Part shown: positions 12,009-27,000 of the stretch, piece after piece | Layout of the letters: each line of letters starts with the position of its first letter | Position numbering within the stretch: the first letter of the stretch is position 1 | Assembly (NCBI RefSeq): GCF_932274485.2 | Contig: NC_065883.2 | Span: 79,022,559-79,086,558, forward strand | Origin: Patella vulgata | Lineage: Eukaryota; Mollusca; Gastropoda; Patellidae | Direction: 5' to 3' | DNA length: 64,000 nt | Made by a program: the position numbers and the translations under genes | Notes under the pieces: generated by a model | Told to the model about the DNA's origin: nothing | The model's input: only the letters and a program-made list of their open reading frames with translations | The model's database searches: none

Positions 12009-15000
12009 TTTAACGTTCACTCAACACAAACTAGGTTATTTCGGGACTAACACATGGTTCAATTTTAGTTCAATTATTCGTTTGCGCGTAGGGGACTTTA
12101 GCAGAGGGAGGACCGGAGAAAACCCACGAGGTTTGACAGGCGACCCTACTCCTTGTCACGTACAACCGGGGATTCCAAATCACGGCAGTTGACTCAATGA
12201 CAGACCTTGTGCTTCACACAATAAACCAAGGAATACTGGTAACTATCTTTAATGATTTAGTTTTTCCAACTCCATTCAGACTAAAATAAATTTCAATTAA
12301 TTTACCTGGAAAGCTTCAAGATCACCATGTGCATAGGTTAATGAAGAATCAAAAACTTTCGCTTTCTTCTGTAAACCTTCTAATTCTTTCTTCATGGCTT
12401 CACTGTTTTTCGTTTCTTCTGTTAATTCATCTGCAAGTCGTTTTCAAGGATTTGACATGTTTCGTCATATATTGCCTGAACAAGAAATAAAATTTAAAAT
12501 TGTGAAGTCAAAGTGCAAGTAAAGCGTCATCCACAAATTTGTAAGATTCATCAAGTAATAAAATAAACATATTTAGGTGTGTACTATTTCAAGATCCAAT
12601 TTAGTAAAGATATGATTTTCTTCAATTGGATCTTAGATTTTAATATTTGATTTGTGTGGGGTGTGACTATTTTTCAAGGTAGCTTCATTTCATTCTTTCA
12701 GACAATTAGAATATAGAGAGCAAGACACATGATTCTTACCAGGACATTTTGGCACTGTTGTCTGAAGAAAAGTTTGCCGTAAACACAAGATTATGTATTT
12801 GTCCTTAGAGAGGAAGAAATGGGGTATAATGTCCACTCAACACAAACTAGGTCATTTCGGGACTAACATATGGTTCTATTTTATTTCAATAATTCTCTTG
12901 CGAGTAGGGGTCTTTAGCAGTGGGAGGAAACAGGAGGACCCCGAGAAAAATCACAAAGTTGGACAGGCGACCCCTACTCTTTGTCACACATAAAACCACG
13001 TCAGTTGACTCAATGACAAATCTTATGATGCAACGCACACGCTAAGCATTCGGCCACCCAACCACCCCATTTGACTTTAGAACAACCCCAATATGCATCT
13101 TTGATCCTTTACAACAGAAAATATGGGAATCTAAAATTATATGACATAACCACAATACCACCAAGTTATTTGTTTGTCAAAATAACATAAAAGCACATTT
13201 AGTTTTGCTATGTGAACTCCTGAGATGAGAAATGGTATCAGGCATTCTAGAAAGAGTTATTCATACTATGCCTTAGTCCTGACACAGGACACGTCTTATG
13301 ACTAACTATAGTAATCATGTTTTGAATTTCAAACATTGCTTTGAAACTTCTATTTTGAGACGCAGGTTCACAGTAAAAATAATAATGAGCATTCCACGTA
13401 AAGATACATTAATTAAGAGTTTAATAAAGAGTTGGTCATTCTTGCTATAATAGTTAAAGATAAATGATAAAAAAAAGAGAATATTGAAAATTTCATTCAA
13501 ATTACTTCATTCTATGCCAAATTATCAATGTTGGTCAGTTTTGACAAGATTTGTGCATAGTGGTAACCAGAGCACTGGCATATTAGCGGCTTAGACTCGC
13601 TTTCCCATTTTTAAATTAAATCTTTAAATGGCGAACCGTTTTAATCTAGCTAAAATCTCGAGTATCCGATGCCATCGAGATTTGATAATGGTCTTGTGGT
13701 TTTGTTAATAAATGTCTAATTAATAGTTTATATAACATTTCTTGATTTTCTTTTTGAACACTTTGGTCAGATAATCCACAAATTTATTGCTTTCACCAAG
13801 AGAGTTGAGGAAATCGGCATGAATTTTGTTTTCTTTATCAACTAATTTCTCTATATCTGTTTTCTTATTTTCTAATTTAGCTTGTACTTCCATTATCTAC
13901 AAATCATAAACATTGATAACAAGGGTTGCTATGTCAACAATCAATTTAAAATTTCATTATTAGTAGATTCCCGTTTTAAATCATTCATTTAATCTTCGTA
14001 AATACTAACTACGGCTTTATGAATTCTTTGTGAGGGATAATTTTGAAGGTTTATTAAGGTTTAATGTCATATGTACTTTTAATACTAATGTATAAAGGTA
14101 ATCAGTACCCTTTCTCTATTGTAAATTGTATGCTTAGGGGTGAGTTTTGCCCAAACTACAAAGTTTCTGACTACTTTTCATTCATGCTCTAAACTACCAA
14201 GGGATATATTACTGGCACTATCCACTAATTCATCATAAATATTGGATCCAAGAAAAATACAATTTGATATTATCACTCGACTGATGTGAAAATAAAACCA
14301 GATTTGTTTTATAAAAAGAAATCTACCTTTGTCTGCATGTCTAATTTTTCTTGTTGTTTATTGGATACTTTGTCAGCTAAAATTTATTCTCGTTTCTCAT
14401 ATTCTTTCTGAAAATAGATAGAATAATAATCAAATAAAATGGGGTTCAACGTCCTACTGTTCTGCTCCGAGAAGACGGGCATAGGGCATACAGTGGGCTG
14501 CGAGGGAAATTTTGCCTAGGCAGCGGCACTATGACCTACCCATATATCGAATTCTACCTGCCAAGGGATCTTTTACGTGCACGCCAATGTGTACAAAGGA
14601 CTTCGTTTTTTCGTCCCATCTAAATGACAACACAGATGTCCTTGTCAGGTCCTCCGTCCTGCACCACTGACAAGGGGAAACCACGAAAAATCCTGATGAA
14701 CTTTCTCGGCCAATGCATGGATCGAACACGCGACCTCCGAGCTAGCGGGCCAGTGTCTTACACACTTAGCCACCTTGGTTCCTGCATAATAAACAAACTG
14801 GTATCATAAGACTAAGAATACATGATAGATATTCATATTAAGCATTCTATTATTAAACATTGTATTATATTCAGTTATGTATATTTTGTATTGGGTAAGT
14901 TTTATATATTTAATAAATCATTTTTATAGTTGGTACAATGTTTATAGATAAAATGTTGACATCAAATATCTAACAATATAGAAGCTTATTGTTAAACAAA

Positions 15001-18000
15001 AATACAAAATTTATCAGTTATTTGCATCTATAAATTACAAATAACTCTTGAAGGATTACTGAAACATGAAAATTTTATTTCTGGGTGAGATGTGTCAACT
15101 AGTTTAGTTATCAATATGTGTGTGATTACTAACCCAGGAACCACTTCAGTGAGATACAGCAGAGATCAATTATTGGAGTTCAGAGACCAAAACACTTTGG
15201 ATTCAAATTAACAGTTTTTAGAATCAATCCCAAAAACTGTTGTGAGTCACAAACCATTAAGAAGGAAATCTGATCAATAATAATAGTACGAGAGAGAGAG
15301 AGAGAGGGAGGGGTTTAACATCCACTCAACACAAACTAGGTCATTTCGGGACTAACATGATTCAACTTTATTTCAATAATTCGCTTGCGCGCAGGGATCT
15401 TTACCAGTGGAGAAAACCCACGATGTTGTACAGGCGACCAAACTCCTTGTCACGTAAAACCGGAGAATCGAAACCACGCCAGTTGACTCAATGACAGACC
15501 TTATGATACAGCGCGCACACGTTAACCTCCCAATAATATATGGAATGCTCGGTCGATGAACGGAAAGATAGGAGCACTAACGGCCTCCATGATAACGAAC
15601 TGAGAAGAACGAAACCCTTGTTTATGCGGACTTATCTTCCTCGATCTGGGTACACCGCCCTACATGTTCCGCGCTATAAGCAGATAGGTGGCGGCATTGT
15701 CATCCTGGTCAGAACTAATCTGAAGTTTAAAAGGAATACTGGAATTCAAATCGTTTGACATAATGGATGTAAATATTTACGTTGATAGCACCATGATACA
15801 CGCTGTAACTATTTATATACCCCCATACTCTAAACAACATAAAGTGAAAGTACAAATTTCTTATTGGAATTTGGTACACTATTAGAAAGTATCATTCTTT
15901 CTCCTGGTTATCTAATGATCGTTGGTGATTTCAATATACACGTGGATCACCCATCTACGGTGGCTGATTTGGGACAAAAATATAATAATAGCTCGAAATA
16001 CGATCGCGCCACTTGCGCCAGGGTAAATTAGGCAGTGATCAGTTCCTACATATGAAATAAATAAACTTGAATCAGACCTGGGCTTCTAGATACCAGGAAT
16101 GTCAGTCTCTCCTAGCAAAAGTCTGTAACCTCGATATATACAATTATTGATTCGTATAATAACATGCGATATACTCCCCACTTGGAAGGGGGTAAATATT
16201 AACGGGAAATATTTTTTTGCATGTCCCAAAGGTCACATCTATTGTACGAAAAATGCCGTCGAAATCATGTGAATTAGATCCTAAGCCTATTGAATTGGTA
16301 AAGAACTGTATTGATGAATTGGCACCTGAATTATTACGAATATTTAATACATCGTTTGAATCTGGGATTTTCTCCGCCAACGGTAAAGCTGCCGTTGTCC
16401 GCCTCCCTCATTAAAAAAACTTGGACTAGATCCTAACACGCTGTACAATTATCGACCAGTTTCCAATTGCTGTTTCCTAGACAAGTTCCGCGAAAAGTGT
16501 TTTTTTTTAGCAAGGATTGGGCAACAGCCATGACCTATATTAAACTCCTCTCCCTGTCAGATATAGATACATGTATTTACATTGGAGAAATAAATAATCA
16601 ATGATTACGGTGAGTGTGTTATTGTTGTCTCTGGCATGGATCTACATTTGAGAAATACACAAACAATGTACAAGGTGTTCGCATATTGCGTCAAACTTGT
16701 CAACAGTTTTTATAAATAATTTGTACATTTATACATAGCTATAGAAATGGAATGAAATGAGGTTTAACGTCCTAGCGTGTCCACAACCTTGGTGTTACAT
16801 ACTTTTACTTGTAGCGATGATATATTTAAACGATTTTTATAATCCGATAAAAAGTGTGACCTCTAGAGGACAACAAGCTAAAATCGCGATTTTGTCGTAC
16901 AATCAGGGGCCATAATTCAGGAATTCTGAATATGTACAGAATATACAACTGGTGGTGGTTTTTTCTTTGATGTGTTATATCATATATCAACCTGTTATGA
17001 CGTCATCATAGGTCGATACACTCGGTTCATATCATTAACCGCTGATGACGTTGATGATAGAAATAGTACAAAGATCAGAGAAATATTTTTTTTATTCTTA
17101 ATTTGATGGTACAGTTTGTAGCATTCTGCACCGGAATAGACGGCGTAGTTATCGGCATATTTAGATGGGTTATTCATGTCTAAGTTATCTTTCAGAAGGT
17201 TCTTTTCGTCCACATTTCTATTATTTCTCCGCATACTCCAAGACTTGAAAGTATTTATAGCCCACGAGTTCCTTTGTAAATTTTGAGTACAGTCCACTTT
17301 TCGTAGACCGTGAAATCCTTCTCTGAACAAAACTTTCACTGTTCACTGTCAGAATTATCGGAAAAGATTGTCTTTTGATCCAAATTTTTGTCCAGCCTTT
17401 GACAAGCAACTAGTAGATCCTCGTCGTAATTTACATTCACATATATTCCACCGTCGAGATGTTGGCTAAAAAGAATTGATTTTTCGTCTAATAACGCATT
17501 ACTATCCATTGTGATTTTGCCTTCAATTCAATTAAACCTAATGGCGACAGTATAAACAATGCATTAACGTGATAAGTTCGATAATTAAGTTATTTGGTGG
17601 AAACTATCGAGCAATTATCCAGATGTGACGTCATCCTTTGATGTTGGCGTACCATTATTTCCAATAATACACGGGCAACTTCCCAATCGTACATTATCTA
17701 TACTAGATGAAATATTAGACTCGCTTGACGTATCTCATTGAAAAGCACGTGCGGGACAATGTGTGTATTTTAAGTTGTTTTATGGTCTCGAGCTAAAGAC
17801 ATTGCGTAATATATTACCATTAAACTATACATACAAAAGATATTATTATTATTATTTTTCTGAACACGAACCACTACCTTCTCTCGGAAGGAACAGTACT
17901 ACCATCTCCATATTTCAGTACGTGATCCTAGTTATTTCACATCTCTACATATGGTGGGTATTGTACACCACGCGGAATACTTACATTTTAAAAACTATAC

Positions 18001-21000
18001 CCCTACATTTTAAGGTGATCGGATATAGGGTCAAACTTGTCAACAATTTTTATTAAACATGCATTATGCAAGAGTCTGTTCTTAGGCCTGAAATATGGAC
18101 CGGATCATAGAAATTAAACAAGGTTTACTTAAGTGTTGTGAACGTACAGTTATGGAGGCTGATACCGTCCGAAACATTTGTATTGCGAGCGCTTCGGGTA
18201 ATACGTCAGAAAAACTGATAACGATTTACCACGATTTAGACAAAAATTATGAATGGGATCATGATGTAGAAATTAAACAAGGTTTAGCCAAGTGTTTTGA
18301 ACGTACAGTTATGGAGGCTGCTATCCGTCTGTTACAATTGGAGAGCGTGCGTCACAAAAACTGATAAACATTTACAAACTATTTAGGGGGTTGCCACCTA
18401 ATCGAATCAACATCGGACAAGGGGTGGATGATGAGTTGATAAACATGCCTACACAATCCTAATTAAGTGCCTTGCAAATTCCTGATAGGGTGACTACTTT
18501 ATACACCCAAACTACCATGAATGTCTTCAATATAATTTCAGGTTTAGGTTCCTTTAATGTGGCACTTAATAAACCAACATGGCAAAGTTCAACATATAGA
18601 AGTGGCGTTTCATCTAGAGTTGTAGATGGTAATACTTATCAGTGGTGGTCTGGTGGAAGTTGTACGTCCACTAATAACAAGAAAGCAAGAGAATGGTTGT
18701 GTGTTGATCTAAAACAGAGTTTTGATATCAGTAGTATGAAGATATTTAACAGAATAGATGGGGGTACGTAAGATTATAACTAAATGGGACTGCCACATTC
18801 AATAGAGCATAGTAACGACTTCTCAGTTTACCTTTTGAAACTTAATGCCTGAAAGCAGAATGATATCTGATGATTAAATATTAGAACAATAGTTTACAAT
18901 ATATCCAGTTCAATCAACACAATTTTTACTTTGTTGTTTTTAGATGTGGAAATAGATGTAACTGATTGATTAAAAAACAAAGCATTTGTTTCATAAAACA
19001 TGATATTAAGTTTGTTAAGTTATTGCTCCTGCAATGACGGTCCTTTGTAAGTGTTGTAAGATCCATAGTCTTAAATTCCCACCCAATTTATTGGTTAAAA
19101 TATGCCGAATAAGATTTGTGGATGTTTCAATTACTTTAAAAGTGTTGATATTATTATTAATAGAGTGGGTTAAACAAATAGTAAATGTGGCAAGGATATA
19201 ATTTCTGATTATTTTCAGCATTATCACATTATTATTACATACATTTCATATTGTTTTTAAATTGTTGTTAAATGTGATACAAGCCCCACTGAGTGAGTTA
19301 CATACAATTCATATTGTTTCCAGGTACTAACAACATCAAAGGATTTGAAGTTAGATTGAGTTCAACTGGTAACTGTGATGAAGGAGGTTTTATTTCAGCT
19401 ACAGCATGTTATAAAGATCATACATCAACAGGACAATCTATTTATACCATAGACAGATGTAATCAACCATCTGTACCATCATTATCGGCTAGATTTGTTT
19501 TTGTTTCAATAAAACGTCAATATTTATACATATGTGAACTACAAATATTCACAGGTAAGTATATTACTGATTCAACAGTTTGCCAGTTTTGGAATAGGAT
19601 AAGATAAGCAACAATTAGCAATCTTATTTCCGAGTAAGGGAATCTACTATATAGACACAACGGCACGGAAGTATTAGATATTCTACAAAACGTATTAGCC
19701 CTGGCTTTACCAAATAAATGAGAACTTATATTCTAGAAAAGGTAGGCAGCATTCGTCGCGTCACCATTTGATCAAAATTAGGAGCCATGAATATGACAAA
19801 TAGTAGATGATTAATATTTGGAGGATTAAAACGCTCTGAGGTGATGGGTTTCGCAGGAAGGTTCGTAGCAACAACAGGTCTAAACAGCATAAAGCCCCAT
19901 CAAACTGTTTCGATTTTTGTGTCCGAATAACACCGATTACACATACAAAATCAGACTTATTGGCTTTACGACATTTTGTATACACAATTTTCAAAAGCCT
20001 TCCTCGTCGACTTCTCCTGTGACAATACAAGACTACATTACGCCTGTGGGAACAACTAATTACGACTGTTCAAGCTGAATTCCACGAGCAAAAACCTAGC
20101 ATAACGTAATGACGTCATATCATAGCAGTCGTGCTCACAAATACCTAGAACCAAAGCCGTATGTATGTAAATAATGTTGCGACAACTGTGAAGCCAGAAA
20201 TTTCCTATGACGTCATGAAAATATGACGTCAGGTGTACAAAGACGCCATCTTGGGTCCCAAGTATTTGTACCTACTCACTATCTATTTTATGGTCTAGCA
20301 TACTGTTGTGTCGAAGATGGCTGCCCCATACATTTTTTAAACGAAGAGTATAGCTGAACAAACTATTATTATTATTATGCAACAAAAAAGCGAACATGAT
20401 TGTTATAATATAGTCTAATTCATAAGAAAATGAAATGAAAGATACACCAGATAAAAGCGCTATTAAATATCTTTAACTTGCATACGCTTTTAAAAATCAG
20501 ATTTTTTGTCCAGACGGGTAAAGTGAACAATGAAATTTAAATAGTAATTTGGGAGATAAAACCTTTTTGCCTTCTAGACTTCAGAGACTAGAAAGAAATT
20601 TAGTTTAACGTCCACTCGACACAAACTAGGTAATTTCGGGACTAACATGGTTCAGTTTTATTTCAATAATTCACTTGATTGATGAGAGGAAACTGGGGGG
20701 CTCGGAGAAAACCCACGAGGTTGGACAGGCGACCCTACTCCTTGTCTCGTACAAGCGGGGAATCGAAACCGCGCCACCTGACTCCATGACATGTCATAGG
20801 TCTAATAAACGTATTAATGGCCGGTAATTTAAATTGTAGGCCCTGTTTTTTTTAGTAGTAGTTGCGCTTCGATGTAAACCAAATTATTCCTTGCATTCTT
20901 TATCGCATGCTATCTAGTATTTTCGTAATTTTAGAATTACATGTAGATGTGATTTTTAAAGGATTAAATTTTAAATAGTAAGCTTTACTGTCTGTAGTTG

Positions 21001-24000
21001 CACATGTTCTTTTAACATTCTATAGTTTTTGTAAAAACAAATAAAATCTACAAACACAATAATAGGCCTTCAGTCTACCGAATAAAATAAATTTAGATTC
21101 ATATGTTATCATTAAAAGCAATTGAAAAAGAATCATGTGCGAGGGAACTAACTATATTTTCTGAAGAATCTGTTGTATTCTGGCAAAAGGATAATGGACA
21201 AGCTTAATTTTTTCTATGATTGTTTATCGAAAAATGTTATTCTATCTATGTAGGCCTACAATTACTTGTGGTAAACAAAGTGTTAAGTTTATGGTATCTG
21301 AAATATACCTTTCCAATTTTTTTAAAAATATTATTTTGCTCAATTTTCAGTTGCAATAAGCTTTTAATAAAACAGTAAGCCTAATACTGTTATGCTATTA
21401 AAAATCACATTTCCCCTTTTACTGGTAGGCCTTAATCCGACCAATAAAATACATGTATTTACTGAAGCACTATCACTAATTTTAAACCATTCAGTAATTC
21501 AAAATAATTTTAATTTACTCGGTGATTATCTAGTAATAGTATGCTGTATGGTTAACTTCAGTTTGTATGGCAGATAATTCCATAATAGTACACAGCATAA
21601 ATTAAATTTTCTTTTTCAAAATAATCAGTTGACAAAAAAATCGCAAAAATAAAAGTAACTCTGAACACAGATCAGACCTAATGAGATAGATATCTAGAGC
21701 AAACTTCATATTTATAATAATTCAATATATTCTTGTGCAGTAGTGTAAAATTGACAATTTCATAGTATTAGGTGGCCTATAAAGGCCGTCAAAACAATAC
21801 ATGACACCCAGAGCAATATGCAAAATATTCATTCTCAAGTTGTTTTGGGTTTATACTTGTTTGTAAAAAGAGAAACCAATCAACTCAAAAAATGTTTATT
21901 GAAAAATGTTATAGGCCTATTTAAAATAGAATTTCAATATCTTTAATTATTTTACTTTTTAAAAATGAAAGCCTACGCCCTACATTAATTAATAGAACAA
22001 AAATCATAAAAGCACACGGCGAGTCAACGTTGGATCCAAAGGTATTTTATCTTGGAAAACAACCAACGGCTCAAATCTGTTTATTGGAAAACATTATATG
22101 CCTATTTGAAATTCAATTTTAATATTCTTAAATTACTATTTTATATTTTAATGAAAGCTTACTTTATTAACATAACATATATACGAGAAGCACACAGTCA
22201 GAGGCGTAGCCGTGAAATACATGTTGGGGGGGGGGGCGCAACCCTAACCCCTAACCCTAACCCTAACCCATTTTTAAAACCCCTAAAAAATATAAACAAA
22301 CACCATGTGGCCATGCTGTCTACCAAGACACCGCGTGCAAAGCATTATGGTTACGTTGTTGGCTGAGCGGGCGATAAATATTTGGTTTAGGCGATAATGT
22401 TTTTGGGTACCTACATGCGATTCACTCTGATAAGTGGCAGAAAAAAATTAACAAAATATTACTGACACTGACAGGCTAACTAGACACAATTTTATGGAAC
22501 ACAGTTACGTTTCACTTCACACATGTTTCCAGGATGAAATGAAATGAAATGGGGTTTAACGTCCTACTGTTCTGCTCCTAACCTGGGCTAATGAAGACGG
22601 GCATACGCCATACAGTGTGTGCTATGAGGGAAATTTTGCCCGGACAGCGGCACTTCGGCCTACTCTTATATCGAATTCCAACTGCCAAGGGATCTTTTAC
22701 GTGCACGCCAATGTGTACACGGGACCTCGGTTTTTCGTCCCATCCGAACGACTAGACAGCTTTCCTTGTCAGCCCCTCCGTCCTGCATCACTGACAAGGG
22801 AGAACCACGCCGGAAAATCTGGATGAACTTTCTCGGCCAATGCAGGGATCGAACACCCGACCTACATTTCAAATCTAGGAATGGAAACAACAGGTATTTG
22901 GTGGAATAGTTTCAAATTTAATAAAGCCTCGTAAAAATCGACAATAATTTACGGCCTTGAATAAACCAATTCGTAAACCGTCACAAATGCCGTCTCTCGT
23001 CTCAGTCTCACTTCATTAATTCCGGGCCGTACCACGCTTTATGCATGTTTTAGAAATATGAATCATGTTTTATAAATTCCCGAAACACACACACAACTAA
23101 CATATTATGATTGTATGTGATAATTCTCAGTAGTTTTGTTACCGAAAATACTATAAAACTACGAAATTAAAGAGATTTAGTTCATCGATATAGATATCGT
23201 AACGTCGTTGAGCGAACTGTCAGTGTGTGTTTATTACAGACAATTCACAAGATGCATTGCGCGTCGCTGTGTTTCTATGAGCGGTAATGCGAGTCGCCAC
23301 TCTATGTATTTTTACTCTGTGACGACGTAATGACGTGTTATCATAGCAGTCGGATAGGGCCGATAAGTAAATCCCGCAAAATTGCGAGATTTCACGAGAA
23401 ATTGGACTTCCGGTGACATGTGTGAATATCACGCAATTTTGTTAGCCTGATAATGTTGAAAATGAAAGCAAGCGAGTGAATTGGGTTAAATATTTATTCA
23501 TTTGTGCCTTACTCCAAACAATGTTGTGATCTTCGCTCACCAGTTACTATTTATATGAAAAACAATGCCATAAATTATGCAAGAGGGAGAGTTGTGGAGA
23601 TTTATTAGCTGTAAAAATGACCGAGCGGAATCTCTCACCCGTATTCCAGCACCCGGATTCGAGATCTAGTTAGCAGAAATAATTCTTAGCGTACTCCAGC
23701 ACGCCGATTCGAGATCAAGTTGGCAGACATATATTCTCTAACCGTATTCCAGCACCATGATTCGAGATCAAGTTAGCAGACATATTCTCACCGTATTCCA
23801 GCACACGGATTCAAGATCAAATTAGCAGACATATTCTTTCACCGTATTCCAGTAAGCCCACGTATTCCTAGCGCCAAGAAAAACCTAGATATAATTATCA
23901 CGAAACTAATTGTTACCTTTATATTAGAAAATAAAATTTTAAAACATATTAATGCAAAGTATTATGTAATAGATCCCCCGATCCCCCCCCCCCCCCACAC

Positions 24001-27000
24001 CCCTAAATGTACTATTACCGTAAACATACTAAAATATCGCACAATAGGCTAACTGAGCATGCAAAAAGTACCCCAACCAGCTTTGGTGGGAAAATGTTTT
24101 TTGTTTTACGGAATCAAGAGATGAATAAACTACTGGAATCCAAAATTTCAGAAGGCTCCTATGTTGGTGTTTCGAGATATATTACCGTAAACATATTAAA
24201 CATATGGGGGAATCGGGATGGGGTAGGCTGACTGCATGCGCACACAACAACTTCTAAACTAGCATTGGTGGCTTCAATATCTTTATTTCACCAACTGGAC
24301 AGGTACATAATGCATGTACAAGCCAAATTTCATTAACTTTCTATGTAGGCGTATCGAGTTATACCACCGCAAAGTTCCTAGCACCCGGATTCGAGGCGGA
24401 GTTTGTGGGTTCAATAAACAACGGGCACGCCCACGCTGCGTCAAAAAACGACCCAAACCATCTTTGGTGGGTAAATGGTTTTTATTTCACCAAATCAAGG
24501 GATGAATAAACTACTAGAATACAAAATCTCAGAAGGTTCCTATGCTGGCGTTTCGAGATATATTACCGTAAACATACTAAAAAATATTGGGGAATCGGGT
24601 TAGGGTAGGGTGACTGCGCACGCAATAACTTCTAAACTAGCTTTGGTGGCTTCAATATTTTTATTTCACCAACTGGACAGTTGTATAGGGCATGCACATG
24701 CTAAATTTCATTAACTTTCTATGTTGGCTTATCGAGTTATACCACCGCAAATTTCCTAGCACCCGGATTCGAGGTGGAGTTTGTGGGTTCAATGAACAAG
24801 GGGTACGCCCACGCTGCATCAAAAAACGACCCAAACCGGCTTTGGTGGGAAAATGTTTTTTATTTCACGAAATCAAGGGATGAATAAACTATTAGAATAC
24901 AAAATTTCAGAAGGGTCCTATGTTGGCGTTTCGAGATATATTACCGTAAACATACTAAACATATGTGGAGAATCGGGTTAATGTAGGCTCACTACGCACG
25001 TAATAACTTCTAAACTAGCTTTGGTGGCTTCAATACCTTTATTTCACCAACTGGACAGTTGCATAGGCCATGAACAGGCCAAAATAATTTCATTAACTTT
25101 CTATGTTGGCGTATAGAGTTATACCACCGCAAAGTTCCTAGCACCTGGATTCGAGGTGGAGTTTGTGGGTTCAATAAACAGCGGGTACGCCCACGCTGCA
25201 TCAAAAAACGACCCAAACCAGCTTTGGTGGGAAAATGTTTTTTATTTCTCGAAATCAAGGGATGAATAGACTATTAGAATACAAAATTTCAGAAGGCTCC
25301 TATGTTGGCGTTTCGAGATATATTACCGTAAACATACTAAACATATGGGGAGAATCAGGTTAGGGTAGGCTCACTACGCACGTAATAACTTCTAAACTAG
25401 TATTGGTGGCTTCAATATCTTTATTTCACTAAATCGACAGATGAATAAGGTATGCACATGCTAAATTTCATTAACTTTCTATGTTGGCGCATCGAGTTAT
25501 ACCACCGCAAATTTCCTAGCAACAGGATTCGAGGTGGAGTTTGTGGGTTCAATAAACAACGGGCACGCCCACGTTGCGTAAAAAACGACCCAAACCAGCT
25601 TTGGTGGGAAACTGTTTGTTATTTCACGGAATCAAGGGATGAATAAACCATACCCGTTGTACCCGTTGTTTATTGAACCCACAAACTTTGACTCGAATCC
25701 GGGTGCTAGGAACTTTGCGGTGGTATAACTCGATACGCCATCATAGAAAGTTAACGAAATTCGGCATGTGCATACCTTATTCATCTTTGGATTTAGTGAA
25801 AAAAGATATTGAAGCCACGAAAGCTAGTTTAGAAGTTATAACGTGCGGAGTGAGCCTACACTAACCTGATTTTCCCCATATGTTTACGGTAATATATCTC
25901 GAAACGCCAGCATAGGAACCTTCTCAAATTTTGGATTCTAGTAGTTAATTCATCCCTTGATTCCATGAAATAACAAACATTTTCCCACCAAAGCTGGTTT
26001 GGGTCGTTTTTTGATGCAGCGTGGGCGTGCCCGTTGTTTATTGAACCAGTAATATATGTTTACGGTAATATATCTCGAAACGCCAGCATAGGAACCTACT
26101 GAAATTTTGTATTCTTATGCTTTATTCATCCCTTGATTCCGTGAAATAACAAACATTTTCCCACCAAAGCTGGTTTGGTTCCTTTTTGATGCAGCGTGGG
26201 CGTACCCGTTGTTTATTGAACCCACAAACTCCACCTCGAATCCGGGTGCTAGGAACTTTGCGGTGGTATAACTCGATACGCCAACATAGAAAGTTAATGA
26301 AATTCGGCATGTACATGGCCTATGCAACTGTCCAGTTTGCGAAATAAAAATATTGAAGCCACCAAAGCTAGTTTAGAAGTTATTACGTCTGCAGTTAGCC
26401 TACCCTAACCCGATTCTCCAATATGTTTAGTATGTTTACGGTGATATATTTCGAAACGCCAGCATAGGAACCTTCTGAAATTTTGTATTCTAGTAGTGTA
26501 TTCATTCTTGATTCCGTGAAATAAAAAACATTTTACCACCAAAGCTGGTTTGGGTCGTTTTTTGACGCAGCGTGGGCGTGCCCGTTGTTTATTGAACCTA
26601 CAAACTCCTCCTCGAATCCGGGTGCTAGGAACTTTGCGGTGGTATAACTCGATACGCCAACATGGAAAGTTAATGAAATTCGGCATGTGCATACCTTATT
26701 CATCTGCCGATTTAATAAAATAAAGATATTGAAGGCACCAAAGCTAGTTTAGAAGTAATTACGTGCGCAGTCAGCCTACCCTAACCCGATTCTCCAATAT
26801 TTTTAGTATGTTTACGGTAATATAGGAGCCTTCTGAAATTTTGTATTCTAATAGTTTATTCATCCCTTGATTCCGTGAAATAACAAACATTTTCCCATCA
26901 AAGCTGGTTTGGGTCGTTTTTTGACGCAGCGTGGGCGTCCCTGTTGTTTATTGAACCCACAAACTCCACCTTGAATCCGGGTGCTAGGAACTTTGCGGTG

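Larger units (their letters stand above)
11260..14407 (-). pseudogene. decayed coiled-coil gene nested in intron 1 (four exon remnants)
   Basis: Four - strand blocks look like exons of one coiled-coil protein. 14407-14327: KEYEKRE*ILADKVSNKQQ between TTTCAG and GTAGAT, with one in-frame stop. 13896-13741: MEVQAKLENKKTDIEKLVD... DYLTKVFKKKIK, 52 codons, good acceptor, but no donor GT remains. 12475-12306: AIYDETCQILE then RLADELTEETKNSEAMKKEL... AHGDLEAFQ, 170 nt, one base short of 57 codons. 11467-11260: EAQRTHSQLKIYRKEIEKK... GGSQ and TGA, entering in a different phase. Splice sites survive while the frame is broken, so it was a spliced gene and not a retrocopy. Coiled-coil tails of this kind occur in molluscan GIMAP and TRIM proteins, but I cannot assign it. 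The N-terminal part is not seen. Confidence 0.65.

Noticed and set aside
23646-23870. CRISPR-like array
   Set aside because: The 50-bp repeats are degenerate, have no unique spacers of constant length, and lie in a eukaryotic intron with a mirrored copy.
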